The notes: generated from the sequence alone by a model not told the origin. A stretch of 64,000 nt of DNA from Heliocidaris tuberculata (GCA_025618425.1 CM046832.1:26626974-26690973), one strand, 5' to 3'. Counted from the stretch's first letter, positions 20,866 to 33,046 are shown. Program-made: numbers and translations.

Positions 20866-21924
20866 TTAGTTTGTATAGGTTGAAACGGTCTGTTCGGTTA
20901 CGGGACCCAAACTAACCCCCAATCTTGAAAATAATTTCATAACTCCTTTTTGAAACTTTCGATATTGGAACGTGTAAATGAAAGGATTACAGCACATATT
21001 ACAAAATGCCAGAACAACAGTGATATTATAAAACACTCCAGAAAAATCCACGTAGCCTCCGAGATTATAGACCAGGTAGATGATTTGGTTAGGGGTCCAG
21101 CAGACAGCGAATGTAAGGGTAACTGTAAGGAGACTTTTGATGATGTTTTTTCGCGCTCGATCTCTATAACTCGGGGCTGGCGCCCGTTGGCAATTAATGG
21201 TTGCACTTATGTTAGCGACATCTTTGCTTGCATTACCATTTTGTCGGTTGCTTAAGGGATACTTCGCGTCGTGACCAACTCTGCTTCGCATGGACAGAGC
21301 TACTCGAGCATGGACAAACAGCATCAGAGCCAAAGGAAAGAGATACTGGAAAAAGAATACGTTCACCCCAATAGCAACCCTTACAGAACTCGACCACTTT
21401 GGTTGGCAAGCTGTGCCCACGACACGAGTTGAGAACCACGAATACAGCAGCTGGTAAACGTATGCTATGACCCAGGGTAAAACCGCTATCTGTACTCCTC
21501 TTCTGATGGTAATATTTTTCTTGTACTTGATGGGATGTAGCAAGGCATAGTAACGCTCGAGACTGATGCAAACCAGGTTAAATGTAGACGCAACGATGGA
21601 CGCCCAGAAGAGGTACTTGTCGTCGAACATCACGCAGACGATTTGGGCATGGACGGGGTTGTCTTCACTGATTGGGATGGGAGGTACCCACCATAGAAAG
21701 ACAAGAAGTGATGTCAGCAGGTCGATGAGAGACTGGTTTGCGATGAGAAGGTTGGTAACACCTCGCAACTCTTTGACACACCCAATGACGATCAGAACAA
21801 ACAAGTTGCCGACCACGCCCAAGGCAGCCATCATTGATGACACCACATCCAAGATGAATTTACCCCTCTCGGTCATGGGAGATGGTGTTGAAGGAAACAG
21901 GTCATACCACAAAGTTGAATTCAT
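20866..21924 (-). CDS. Single-exon rhodopsin-class GPCR (receptor 1)
   Basis: A 352-residue seven-transmembrane receptor of the plasma membrane, expected to signal through a heterotrimeric G protein; the ligand cannot be read from sequence. Landmarks from the chosen Met: N-glycosylation site NST at 2-4, GxxGN in TM1 (N40), D68 in TM2, C97 and C173 as the expected disulfide pair, ERY at 123-125, W151 in TM4, CWTP at 275-278 in TM6, NPFIY at 313-317 in TM7, then a short helix 8 and tail. The frame is open 65 codons further upstream, but that part has no receptor character. The Met at 21924 has A at -3 and gives a usual N-terminus. No introns. It is paralogous to the receptor at 24720-25892 in the same orientation. 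Both resemble the lineage-expanded intronless receptors of sea urchins, with peptide-receptor-like motifs. Confidence 0.93.
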   Translation of the reverse strand: MNSTLWYDLFPSTPSPMTERGKFILDVVSSMMAALGVVGNLFVLIVIGCVKELRGVTNLLIANQSLIDLLTSLLVFLWWVPPIPISEDNPVHAQIVCVMFDDKYLFWASIVASTFNLVCISLERYYALLHPIKYKKNITIRRGVQIAVLPWVIAYVYQLLYSWFSTRVVGTACQPKWSSSVRVAIGVNVFFFQYLFPLALMLFVHARVALSMRSRVGHDAKYPLSNRQNGNASKDVANISATINCQRAPAPSYRDRARKNIIKSLLTVTLTFAVCWTPNQIIYLVYNLGGYVDFSGVFYNITVVLAFCNMCCNPFIYTFQYRKFQKGVMKLFSRLGVSLGPVTEQTVSTYTN

Positions 21925-22135
21925 TTTTGATAGATATGCATCCCGTGCAAATGGAAATTCAACTAAGAATAAGAGGTGCGCATATAGAGAATGTTTGCGG
22001 AACGAGTCAGCTTCTTCGAATCCAATAAATTCGCTTGAAAGAGAACAGCGTAAATGAGAGCTTGAAATGCCAGCGTCGTATGCCAGTAAGAACGGTGATA
22101 CCCATGCAGTTTTATGCACTCAAATATATCAGCAC

Positions 22136-22136
<1 letters not shown>

Positions 22137-22169
<33 letters not shown>
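22137..22169. repeat. (CT)n microsatellite upstream of GPCR 1
   Basis: About 16 CT units, roughly 215 bp upstream of the receptor start codon, in its probable promoter or 5' UTR. Confidence 0.85.
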
Positions 22170-22174
<5 letters not shown>

Positions 22175-22271
22175 ACTTCCAGAGAGAAAATGAGTGATGT
22201 TGCTACATTTTAAGCCCATTTTAAGCACACTATACGATCGATCCGATTTTTTAAAATAAAGTGCAATAGCA

Positions 22272-23085
22272 TTAAAGGGGCATTCCAACCTTGGTATATT
22301 AGGCCAGGAGCCTGTCCCGAAACAGTCACCCCATTTTACTTATGAGATTTCACCCTTTAAAGTTACTAGGACCATCCATGTCATTCAAAAAAGATTGTCA
22401 GCCAACAAAGCCGCCGGGTTTGGCCCCCAGAGCCCCCCCCCCCCAAAAGGACCCCAAGTCGGGTCGATTTCAACCCATCTAACATAATTATGTACCAAAC
22501 TTTGTCAGAAGGAAGTTGTGACTATACATTACCAAAACACAAAAACTGACCCAATTTTCCGTCGGGATGGGTTGACAAACAGACTAGGAATAAGAGAGTT
22601 ATGGATGTTTGAAAAAATGTGATCACTAATTCTATGCGAATCTCAAATTGGCAGTTTGGTGAATAGATTGTGACATATTCAGAGTCAGCTCTCCCATTTG
22701 CCGTACACCAAAATATCATTAAATTCCGGTTTTCCCCTGAGCGCCTTTCCGTCGGGGCAGTACTCAAAATATATTGTAGATAGCATTGTTATGGGTCCTC
22801 AAATAAGAAAAAGATCCTATTTAGCATTACATGTTTTTAAAAGTGCCATTTTAATCATTTTGTGTGTTGGAGCAAAATGGGGAGTTGTCCGCCTCTACAT
22901 CACATTGACCGTATTACGATTCGACCATTTTGAAATTCCCATAATTATATATATATATATATATAGTGATTACAACTTTTTAAAAATCACAATTTTCTTA
23001 TTGTTTGTCCGATTTTGTTCAAACTTTCACCACTTTTTCTGCTTTCACATAAATCAAATTTTTGCCATGTTGGATTGCCCTTTAA
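22272..23085. mobile_element. TTAA-flanked foldback element between the GPCRs
   Basis: TTAAAGGGGCATTCCAACC at the left is mirrored by ATGTTGGATTGCCCTTTAA at the right. The arms contain the shared blocks AATTGGC, AGTTATGGATGTTTGAAA and CCGATTTTGTTCAAACTTTC. TTAA at both ends suits a piggyBac- or Kolobok-type target site. About 0.8 kb with no transposase frame, so non-autonomous. Related arms occur at 34800-35040, 51030-51260 and 63457-64000. Confidence 0.75.
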
Positions 23086-24545
23086 ATATGGGCATTTTAA
23101 CAAATAAAATTTACCTAATTCAAGTTCTGAACAATGAAATGAATACTAAACGTATAGGTTTTGGCGCGCTGTCAACCTTATACCTGGAATAAGGGCTAAA
23201 TCAGTTTCAAATCATACAATCGTATGACTGCTCTGACGTCACTGCGACTCAGAGTCGATTTGGCATTTGCTCCGCCTAGATAGGTCGCAGTAGGTCGTAT
23301 TTCAATTATGACTATTCAGAACTTTAATTTAAAAATATTTCAAATGCTATTACATTTTCTTTCGAAATCGGCTCGCAGACCGATCGTATAGTGTGCAGTG
23401 GGCTTTTAATACAACTTGAACCTGTCGTCATTTCGTGAATGCAAAAGTCCTATATGCATATTTATTTGACCAGGGTGGTTTATTTTTGTTTTGTTTGTTT
23501 TGTTTTTACAACTAACAATATAGTGGTTATTAACAACAACAAAAATCCTTTGAAACTATACTAAATTTAACAATTGGCTTCTCTGTATCCTATATTTACT
23601 ACCTGATTCAAGTTCTTGCCATGGTCAGTTATTAAGATGATATGAGAATTTGACTTATGACTGCAGAGTGGTTTGGATTTTTTTTACAAAAAAAAAAGAA
23701 GATTCAAATGATAAGTATACAGGTAGAGGTACCACTCATCCTGGAAAAAAGAAGATACGAACTGAAAATATTAAGTTTTTAATGCATGAAGGCTAAAAAA
23801 TTTTCTATTCTTGATCAGCAAACACACTAATTACTTGCTCTCTTCTTTATTTATGACATTTTCTCTTCTTTTATTTCTTCCTTAACTTTCCTCTTCTTTC
23901 ATGTCTTTTATAAAATTCTTCTCTATTCAAGAAATATTCTTTTCTTTCATTTGTACCCTTTTCTCTTCTTCCCAAAATAAAAAAAAGGAGATTATCTTCC
24001 GTACTTGTACTTGTAGAGCAGCACACCTGCTTAAAAGTGAAAAGCAAAAGTATGTTAAACATGTATGAAGACATAATTCAATAACTTGTTCTTTTGCCGG
24101 GAATAACGAGAAATCAATCAATATTACATTATCTGTGTTAATAGGTAAACTATAATATTTTATATATTAACACAGATATATTTGAAATGTCAAGCTGATT
24201 ATTTTTCCCTTCATTATGCACGTATTCAGAACAAAATCACTGTATCATTCACCAATAATAAATATAGCTGATGGTACTTTTCATAACAACATTTCTTCAA
24301 GTGATTAGTCAAGGTTTGGAAGGCTTGCATAATGTATATGAAGTGTGAACGAAATGACTTGCGTTGTTTGATTCAGTCCCTTAAAATTTATATTTCACAA
24401 TAGTTCTCACTAAATACCTTGAAATCATGACAAATACTTGAAGAAAGTAGAAGCTATACTTTGAACGTAGTTGTTAATATTATTATGTTCACAAGCATTG
24501 CAAGAAGGATGAGAATTTATTCAAGCTCCGCAACATAACTTCTCA
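23086..24545. other. Intergenic spacer between GPCRs; no gene seen
   Basis: AT-rich with a pyrimidine-rich stretch at 23840-23980. Nothing recognisable. Confidence 0.5.
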
Positions 24546-24551
24546 TTTATT
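24546..24551 (-). terminator. Candidate poly(A) signal for GPCR 2
   Basis: AATAAA on the minus strand about 170 bp past the stop, with another at 24516-24521. Confidence 0.4.
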
Positions 24552-24719
24552 TTCACAAAGATATGGAAATATAAGATTATCAACCACAAAATTGCAATCA
24601 TGTGCAACTACATCATCATTACTCTGACAACATTCGATCAAATATGACTTCAATGAAGGGCGCTTTCTTAAAACCTTGATGATTGAGAAGAAATTTGCAG
24701 GGTACATTGATATTAGCTT

Positions 24720-25892
24720 TCACTGGCTTGGCGATCGCTTGATATTAACACAATGCCAGGAAACACAAGAGAACCCGCCTCTCCATTTCCTCCCAAACAG
24801 TTTCTTAAATCCCTTTTGAAATCTTCGATATTTGAAGGTGTATATGAAAGGATTGATGCACATATTACAGAATGCCATGGTCACCGAACAGTAGTACAAT
24901 GATCCTTCGAGCGCCACAGGACCACCAAGATTAAAAATCAAGAAAATGATTTGATTGGGAGTCCAACAGATGAAGAAAGTAATGGATACGATCAAGAGAG
25001 TGTTGATGATGTTTTTTCGTGCTCGATCTCTATAGGACGGAAGAACATGAACAATCTGCTCATGATTCTTATAGTTTTCACCGCAGATAGCTTTTGGGAC
25101 TGCATTTCTTGAAGGTCCATCATCCCTACGGGCGCCGTAAGACGTGTTTGGGTATGTATTGGTCACATCGGTAGCCAAACTGGAACTTGTGTCTTTCGTC
25201 TTGAGGACATTATCTGCCCGCTTTCTGGCACTAATTGGCAAAGGTACATCTTCAACTCGAGTACGAAGCGATATGCAGATACGTATGTAGGCGAATATGA
25301 TGGAAACCAGGGGTAGAATGTACTGTATCAAGAAAGACAAAATTCCGACTACTGCATAGTCTTGACTGCTGAAGGATGATTTACAAGTACCGTCCTCAAC
25401 TTTGAATGAGAAGATTAAGTAAACGTGGTTAGCTATACCGAGTATCCAAGGAACAAATGCAACAAGTATTGCCCGCCTGAAGGTAACGCTCTTCCGGTAG
25501 TGAAGAGGGTAGAGGATAGCATAATAACGCTCAAATGTGATCAAGACCAAACTGAAGGTCGATGCAACAATGGTGGACCAGAATAGAATCTTGCTGTCGA
25601 AGAATATGCAGATCAAGGCAGCCTGCAAGGGTTGATCATCACTGACAGGTATTTGTGGGACGACCCGGAATATCAGTAACATGATGGACGCGACAAGATC
25701 AATAAGAGATTGGTTGGCGATCAACAGGTTGGTGATACTGCGAAGTTCTTTGACGAATCCGATGACGACCAGAACCAAGGCATTTCCAAAGACACCCACG
25801 ATGCCTACGATGCTGTATACTACACGAGGGACCAAGATGTCTACAAGGCTAGGACCCTGTGCCGTATCAAATTCGACAGTTGCATTCATCAT
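24720..25892 (-). CDS. Single-exon rhodopsin-class GPCR (receptor 2)
   Basis: A 390-residue seven-transmembrane receptor paralogous to the one at 20866-21924. Landmarks: tandem Met start followed by NAT glycosylation site, GxxGN in TM1 (N37), NQSLID in TM2 (D65), C95 and C170 as disulfide pair, ERY at 121-123, W149, P194 in TM5, CWTP at 309-312, NPFIY at 347-351. Shared stretches with receptor 1 include SYRDRARKNII before TM6 and CWTPNQII. The third intracellular loop is much longer (about 210-290) and polar, and the tail is basic and Cys-containing, so coupling or regulation may differ. Intronless and in the same orientation 2.8 kb away, consistent with tandem duplication. Ligand unknown. 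Confidence 0.94.
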   Translation of the reverse strand: MMNATVEFDTAQGPSLVDILVPRVVYSIVGIVGVFGNALVLVVIGFVKELRSITNLLIANQSLIDLVASIMLLIFRVVPQIPVSDDQPLQAALICIFFDSKILFWSTIVASTFSLVLITFERYYAILYPLHYRKSVTFRRAILVAFVPWILGIANHVYLIFSFKVEDGTCKSSFSSQDYAVVGILSFLIQYILPLVSIIFAYIRICISLRTRVEDVPLPISARKRADNVLKTKDTSSSLATDVTNTYPNTSYGARRDDGPSRNAVPKAICGENYKNHEQIVHVLPSYRDRARKNIINTLLIVSITFFICWTPNQIIFLIFNLGGPVALEGSLYYCSVTMAFCNMCINPFIYTFKYRRFQKGFKKLFGRKWRGGFSCVSWHCVNIKRSPSQ

Positions 25893-28106
25893 TGAAATGT
25901 TAGATGTTCTCTATAGGATTGGTTCAGCATTGACACAAGATATGGGAGGAGCTGATTCGCTGACTAATATTGCTCTCAAATTATGTCTCCGTCGGCCAGA
26001 ATGTTACATTTATAGCTTTACCAAGCGACAAGTATTGCCAAACTTCTGCTTTTACCCGGCATGCTATAGTGCTGTATAGGAAAATCGTCTTTAATATTGG
26101 ATGGCCATCTGAAGTGCTACTATATCACATCCACCCAAATCATATGGAATATGATATGGCCCTATATTTTTTACAGCACCGCTTTTTTGACAGCAACGCA
26201 TCGCAATAATTGCAGCTTAAACAGAAGATAATAAAGGGTGAAACACGCCTCAGATTTTAGATTGTCTCTTCGCAGAGAACAAATTTAAGATTTATTATTA
26301 TGCATGTATTATGCATGTTGTCTAGCAGTCATCCGTGCCGATATTGACGTCAATATTAGTTTAGATCTCTGAGAGTTGGTAGAAAGCGATGAAAAAGCAA
26401 TTAACTTCTTCTTTTTCTCTCTCTCTCTCTCTTTTTTTCGTACAGTGGTTCTTTTCTCATTTTGTGGGTAAGTGTAGGAGGATGGTTTACTCGGTATGTC
26501 ATGAGTTTACTCTTTCGTGACTTATAGCTCATGACTGTATTCATTCAATGCAACGTACATACTATAATCTAACTTTTACGTAAGTTTGTATCTTTCTCTA
26601 ATAATTGTGCCGTGTGAAACTGATCTGTTCTGGCAATTTAGAATAAATATAAACTTACGCCGAGCATACAGACGGGAAGCTAGATTAGTTCTGAAATTTA
26701 CATGTGAATTGTGGCACTTCTAATATCCAACATGTCCAAACAGCAACCAGAAAAGTGCCCAAGGGAGAAGGTCTTCCTTTGTTAATTTTATATTTCATTC
26801 AGTGATTTTTATCGGTCTTCTAATATTTTCACTTTCGAACGCAAGCAAAAAAAAGTTTTGATATCTAGTATGAAGAACGCACCAAGTTAGAATAGAATGG
26901 GGAAAAAATTGTACCATGCAGCACCCCACCCACCTCCCCGTTACTCTTCATTTCCCGGTCTCACTCTTTCTCTCTCTCTCTCTCTCCCTCTTTCTTCTTC
27001 TTCTTCTTCTTCTTCTTCTCTAGCTACCTCTCCTCTCTCTCTCTCTCTCTCTTTCAATGCAGTTATGATTCTGAACCTATACCTTGTAATTTGGGGGTAT
27101 AGCAACTAGCTTATTAGATGCCATCAAATTTTTTATATTGTCATCTGTAGGTCTCATTTGTTACAAATAATGTATGAGTCTATTAATGAGTTATTACATT
27201 TGATATTCAAGTCAGTATATTATGATGATGATAATTAATAATTAATTAATAATAATTTTACAAGTATCATTCTTGTCATTTTTTAAATGATTAAAAATGA
27301 CAAGAATGATACTTGTAAAATATAATATTTTCATCATCACCATCAGTAAATTAGCTATACCAAGTGCATTATTATTCATAATTCCTGGTTCGAATCTGCA
27401 TTTGCACTATCTATTTTTCGCTTCTTCTACATAAGAGCCTCACAACGTCCCAACCTCTTCCCACCGAAATCGAAAGCTGCTGACCAGCTTTCAGTCAAAA
27501 TGCTGCCGATTATATCAATTTAGTTACAAAAGATCATGTTCGCCATACTTATATAGATTGTCCTTTTAAGAATATCATTTTAGGCCTTTACATAGAATAA
27601 AAAGCCATTTTTCAGTGGCAAACCATGATTAGTACATGTAGTACCCAACTTCTAGAATTTTTGATTGGGAAAGTTTATACGCATTATTAAAAGTCGAAGA
27701 AGAAAGTGTCATCGAAACGTTTATATACAAATATATATGTATAAATAAATAAATAAATATATATATATATATATATATATTTGTTTGTATATGTATGTGT
27801 CTGTGTGTCATGCATGTGCTCTATGTCCTCCTAGGACGGGGATGAATGAGCTGCCGATATATTGGTCGAAGTCCCCCCCCCCCCCCCCCCTCCCCTCCCA
27901 TCCCTCCCCTCCCCATCCCCGCGCAATAGACCCAGAACCATTCTATTGCCTCTTTTTTCCAAACAGTGAGCGTATGCTAGCTTTAACGTATGCTGGATAT
28001 ATAAAATATAGAATATAACTCAAATAAAGCAGTCATGTGATTACTCCACACTCTTACTATTCTTAGCATTTTCCGTCGATGAAAAAAGAAATGCATGAAG
28101 AAACTC
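25893..28106. other. Upstream region of GPCR 2 and spacer; simple repeats
   Basis: Pyrimidine microsatellites at 26416-26434 and 26965-27052 ((CT)n and (CTT)n), a (TA)n tract at 27756-27780 and a C run at 27872-27889. No gene recognised. Confidence 0.5.
27255..27321. repeat. Perfect short hairpin
   Basis: ATTTTACAAGTATCATTCTT and the rest of a 28-29 nt arm are exactly mirrored, with a loop of about 8 nt. The size and near-perfect stem are like a small-RNA hairpin or a very recent foldback; no function can be assigned. Confidence 0.8.
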
Positions 28107-28891
28107 TACAGTGCGTCCCAGAAAAAGTTACAGTCAGAAAATGTCTCCCCAAATAAATATTTCAAATTATTTTAAGCAAAGTTCATACCTGTGGATAGCT
28201 TATGGTCCCTTCTAATAAATGACACCTAAATATTTGGCGTTATTTTAAACTCGAGTGAGCAAAGGCCACTTTTGTGAAAAGGTGCAAAATCCAGACTTGA
28301 CAAGAATTGGTATTTGTTCTGGTTGGTATTAGCACAGTTGAAAGTTATGTAAAGGGTTACAAATATTCATCTTTTGATCAATAGAAGACAATATATGAAA
28401 GAACGGGTTTTGTTCTCTGTATGCACTTACGTATCTCATAGACATTATGCGTCAGTGAGCAATATTACTTATCATTGAGTATTTGGCCTTGGAAATATTA
28501 ATTTTGGCGAGTTTTTAATTCAAGCTGGCTTTCTCAGTCAACCATAAATTTTCGATGGGATATGTCAGGACATACATAAAACAAAGCCTATTATTTCATA
28601 AATTGCCTTTTAATAATCAGAATATGAACATTTCTAAGCCTTTCGAGGCTCTCAACTTTGCTGATACCAGCGAGAACAAATACAAGTTTTTGTCAACCAT
28701 TGATTTTGCACCATTTCACAACAATTGTTTTTTTCTCACTCAAGCGTAAAATATCGTCAGATGTTTTGGAGTCATTTGATAGAAGAAACCCGTAGCTATC
28801 CAAAGGTATAAAAAATTTCCTACAAATATTTTGAAATATTCTTTTGGGGAGACTATTTCTGACTATTAACTTTTTTTGGGGACGCACTGTA
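28107..28891. mobile_element. Mariner-like foldback element, intact ends
   Basis: Flanked by TA on both sides. The termini CAGTGCGTCCCAGAAAAAGT and its mirror ending GGGGACGCACTG are followed by long imperfect inverted arms (about 280 bp each) around a central spacer. TA target and CAGTG termini fit Tc1/mariner-type mobilisation. No transposase. Second, damaged copy at 19759-20700. Confidence 0.85.
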
Positions 28892-30275
28892 TATGACAAG
28901 TTATCAAGTCAGTTGGTATCAATTGCAAGTAAAAGAACCTATTCAATTCCCTTAAGTTCAATATTGGGGGAGTAAAGGTAGAAGGATTTGATGAACATGG
29001 TACGTGCAGAATGTAAATGCCAAGGAATCGTTTTTCATAATTCTTCTTTAAATGCATTTGGTTGAATTTTTATGGATGTGCGGAAAAATGAACTGAAAGG
29101 TAATCAATAGGCTATAAGAAGCACTTTCATAATTTTCTACAGGCTTTGTATATAGACACTAGATTGACGGGTACTTAGTGCATTAGCGGTTATTTTTTCT
29201 GCTTTTATTCCGACATCGCCAAGACCGTGCGTGTTTAAAAAAAAAATAGTATAATCTCTTACTTTAATATCTGCATGTCTATCAATACTGCAAATACACT
29301 TTACCCCGGTGTATTGGATAACACTGTCACTTTCAATTATGATAAAATGTGAATATCCCAATAATGTATTTTGTAAAAGTGAAAGGTAAAAAATTATTAA
29401 TGATTGGACGAATTTATATGTCATTTTGAACAGGTAGTCTATGTGGTCATAGCAACAAGTGCTATTTATGTAAAAGTGGATGAAGGTTGTATTATGAAGA
29501 TCATCTACTTATAGAAATGGCCTTTATGCTCATAGGCGTATGAGGCCGGAGAGTGATCATGGGGGGGGGGGGGGGGTGCGACCCACTGAAGAGTTTGAAA
29601 TTACTAATATTCGGGCAATCTTTACCTTATGTTTGGGTAATCTGCACTTCATATTCGGGCAGCGAGGTAATTTGATAACGAAAGTATAAACATTGTCTCC
29701 ATAACCGTAGGCGCCTGAAGCAGGGGGACAGAGGGGGAAGTCCCCCCCCCCCACATTCATTCAAGTAAGGGGCAAAATAGATCCCCCTTCCACCCTAAGG
29801 GCCCCCTCGCCAGAAAAAAGAGAAATTATAGGTAATAGTTATGCATTATAACGATGTAAAATCAGTTCTAAAATGCAAACTATCAGCATTTTAAACTAAA
29901 AAAAAATTCTCAGTCGGTCGCTACACTCCCTCGTGTCTAGATAGATGCAAAGTTTCTTAACATTTTGAAACCCAGTTTGCTATAGGGGCCAGGAGCAAGG
30001 GGGCAGATGTTTTCATCTATCGGGGAGGGGGGGGGGTGAAAAGATATTCCCCCGCTCAATGACAATAAATTTTTGCTATCAGCTTTCTAATGCTCTAAAA
30101 GGCAGTTTCACCATTCCGAATCCTATCTTATATCGCATGGACTCTACGCTCTCTTAAAAAGCAGCTATATGTATAAGCAAGCAAGCAAATGCTTTCATCT
30201 ATCGGGGAATCCCCCCCCCCCCCCCCGCCCAATGAAAACAAACCATTTTGCTATCAGCTTTATATAGTGCTCTAA
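28892..30275. other. Intergenic; homopolymers and a local tandem duplication
   Basis: G/C runs at 29562-29576, 29743-29752, 30025-30034 and 30210-30227. A block with TGCTATCAGCTTT, GCTCTAAAAGGCAGTTTCAC and TCTACGCTCTCTTAAAA (about 30060-30165) is repeated, beginning again at about 30190. The second copy is interrupted by the TIR element at 30276-33046 and resumes after it. Confidence 0.6.
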
Positions 30276-33046
30276 AAGGCTGGTCACATTTGTCCGTAAA
30301 GATAACGATGACGAGATTATGTTAAAGGTACACCCTACTATAATGGTGAGTAAGCTCAAGGAGTTATCACAGAACTGGAGTTACAGCAGAAGCGAGCTTC
30401 TTTGAACCGGGTTCGATGCCGCGGCAATAAACTCAGTGGGTGTTCTTCCGTGATTTACGACAGCTGTGTACCTGGGTCTCGTGCCGAGGCTGAATCTGCG
30501 CATGCGCATCTTCGGCCGATCGAGTAAGATGACGTCATCTTGCTTTTTATAAAAATCGCAAACCCAGGCCCAGGGTACTACATACGAGGATAATTTCGCT
30601 TTAGACGAGGAATTACTGTTCTCGTCCGAAATCGACGAATTGGGATTACAACTAGATGAACGGGAAATTGAAAAGAGTGGGGAGATAATTTCTTAACTCT
30701 AGATATCTTCGAAAAGAAGAGTAGACAACAGTACCTCCTCCTTGATGTAGCTCTGCCGGACTGGATGGTTCTTTCAGCGGAGCTGCCCCGCTCCGCCAGT
30801 CCTGCCGGTGCGGTGGAGTGGCTGCGCGGCGCGAGGTCCGTGTGAAAGCTGCAGCTGCCATTTGTTACTCTGTTCTCAGATCTCTATTCACATTTTGTAG
30901 TTTAACAAAGGAGCTATAATTATACATGGGGCTCCCCCCAAAAAGAATCTGTAACTTGTCATGCTGGGGGTAGGGGCAAATCTGGCAAACTTGTTAATAA
31001 CACACTTTTGTAGAGCTACCGATACCGTACATGATTTATACTAGATCTAAGTGATTAATGATAGATACTAGCGGGACCCGTGGAAATCCACGGGTTCACT
31101 TTTTACATTGCACATTCAACATTTTCACAATTGATGTGTACATTCTTATGAGTTTTTTTATTTATTTTTTTTGTTAATGAAATTATCACTAAATTGCTCT
31201 AAATGTAAACGAAAATGGTTATGAAGAGTAATTTTGTAGGTAATTTTTTTTTGTCTTTAATTTCGAGTCCGTCCACATTCACATACAAAGACGATACACA
31301 GACATCATTTATAACTGCACAAACATGACTTTTTTTAAATTTTATATAGTTACAAATTTTGTAATAGGATTTCAGAGAGGGGGGGGGGGGGAGGGATACT
31401 AGCTAGCTGGAGCATCACTAGGTGTTACCGCCCCCCCCCCCCTTGATTACTTTTTTTTTGTTGCTTGCTTGCTTGCTTGTTTTTAGATCTATTTTATTTT
31501 TCATTTTGCTTCTTGGGGAATTTTCAGTCAGAGTGAATTTGATAACGGTATCCCCATTCAGAATGTTCTACTAGTGACGTCACTGAATACAAACCAAGAG
31601 GCCAAGTGAATTTGTTTATCTTATTCAGATTTCTTGATAAAGAGGAGGGGTTCCATGTTATCTAAAATTTTATATTTTTCCTGAATTAGTCGGCATAGAC
31701 AAGACTAGACTAAATTTCAACAATATTTTCTCTTAAATTAAAAAATTTGTCTTAATTTCATAACATTTAGGCTGACATATAGGCCTACTGCAGACACTAA
31801 AAATAACACAATATTTATGATTTTCTGCATATTCTCAGACTCTTCTGTAACTTAATTTTGAAACATCAAGGGGTCTACAAACAGATATGGAATCTAATGT
31901 TAGATGGGGGGGGGGGGGGGAGAAAAAAGGTAGAGGACAGGAAACTAAGGATAAATTTCATTTCGGTTGACCTACTAATACTCGCCTAGAGTCTATATAT
32001 TAATCTAGCAAATCCACCTCCAACTGACATCAACAAAGAATACGCCACCAAGTTTAAAAACAACTAGATCTAAAGAAAAGTGCCATGCCATGCATCATTA
32101 TCCATGACACTGGCATTATTACTGACTTGGTGAGTCAGTCAGCGTTACTCGGTCACAGTCACAGTCGCAGAGACAGACTCTCACTCTCACTGTCAGACGT
32201 GAGAGACACCTACTTTGTCATGATTCATTTCAGTAATTGGTAAAAAGTAGTAAGGTGCAACAGGGAAACAGCAAAATTTTCTAAGCAAACCATAAAAAAT
32301 AAGTACGTAAAAGACAACATACACAGAAAAGCACAAGTGGGCCGAATGAATCCCACTAAGCAAACGACAAAAATATTAGCAGACGAGAGTCGACTACGTG
32401 TGAACGACCTTTTCATTCGTGTATTTCCTATATGTTGACACTCGTTGACACTCTAATGACAAGGTGGGTCTTGATCAAAAAGACTTGCTCTTTCCGAAGA
32501 GATATTTTTCGAACGTCGCAGAGTTTCGGAACATATTATTACATAAATTTGAAATTAATATCTAAAATATTAATATTTACAGAAAATACGTCATAACTCA
32601 TCCATTTCTGGACCAATTTTGACGAAATAAGCTTCGGTGAACTTAGAATTTTGCGGAGCTCAAGACATAAGCTACTGCGCAGCTATTGAGAACAACAAAC
32701 TCTACTGCGCATGGGTGAACCGATTGTTAGTTCACATTCACTGAAAAAATTATTCCCCCACTGAGGTTGAGAGTCGGCATCGAACCCGGGTCTTCAAAGA
32801 CTGAGGCAGCTGTCGCCGTGGGGCAAGATCGAGCGATAAGAGCGGAGCGGTACTTTGATTTCGGGTCTTATCTCTTGCGTTGCGTAACACTTTCGGTCGT
32901 AAAAAATTCTGTTGTGACTCCAGTTCTGTGATAACTCCTTGGTAAGCTCGTGTCCGTTAATAGTAGAGCAGCTCTAGGGTATACCTTTAATTTAAAAAAA
33001 TCTCGATATCGTTATCGTTATCGGACAAATGTGACCAGCCCCTATA
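30276..33046. mobile_element. 2.8-kb TIR element with decayed interior
   Basis: GCTGGTCACATTTGTCCG at the left is mirrored by CGGACAAATGTGACCAGC at the right. Further inverted matches run inward: AGGTACACC / GGTATACCT, GGAGTTATCACAGAACTGGA / its complement, and GGGTTCGATGCCG / CGGCATCGAACCC. Flanks CTAAAAGG and CTATAAGG suggest an 8-bp target duplication with one change, as in hAT-type elements. The interior has G/C runs, an ACCCGTGGAAATCCACGGGT palindrome (31077-31096) and no long transposase frame, so it is non-autonomous or degraded. A 176-bp relative lies at 51713-51888. Confidence 0.8.
32765..32860 (-). other. tRNA-like (SINE-head-like) segment
   Basis: On the minus strand a stem around CAGTCTTTGAAGACCC is followed by GGGTTCGATGCC, a good match to an RNA polymerase III B box. 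A mirrored B-box-like word lies at about 30406 on the plus strand. It does not fold into a full tRNA by eye; likely a tRNA-derived promoter remnant within the TIR element. Confidence 0.35.

Noticed and set aside
20937..22057. Additional frames on both strands inside GPCR 1
   Set aside because: Shadows of the receptor frame, which alone has the seven-helix motifs.
32765..32860. Functional tRNA gene
   Set aside because: A B-box match and one stem are present, but no complete cloverleaf or clear A box and acceptor stem.
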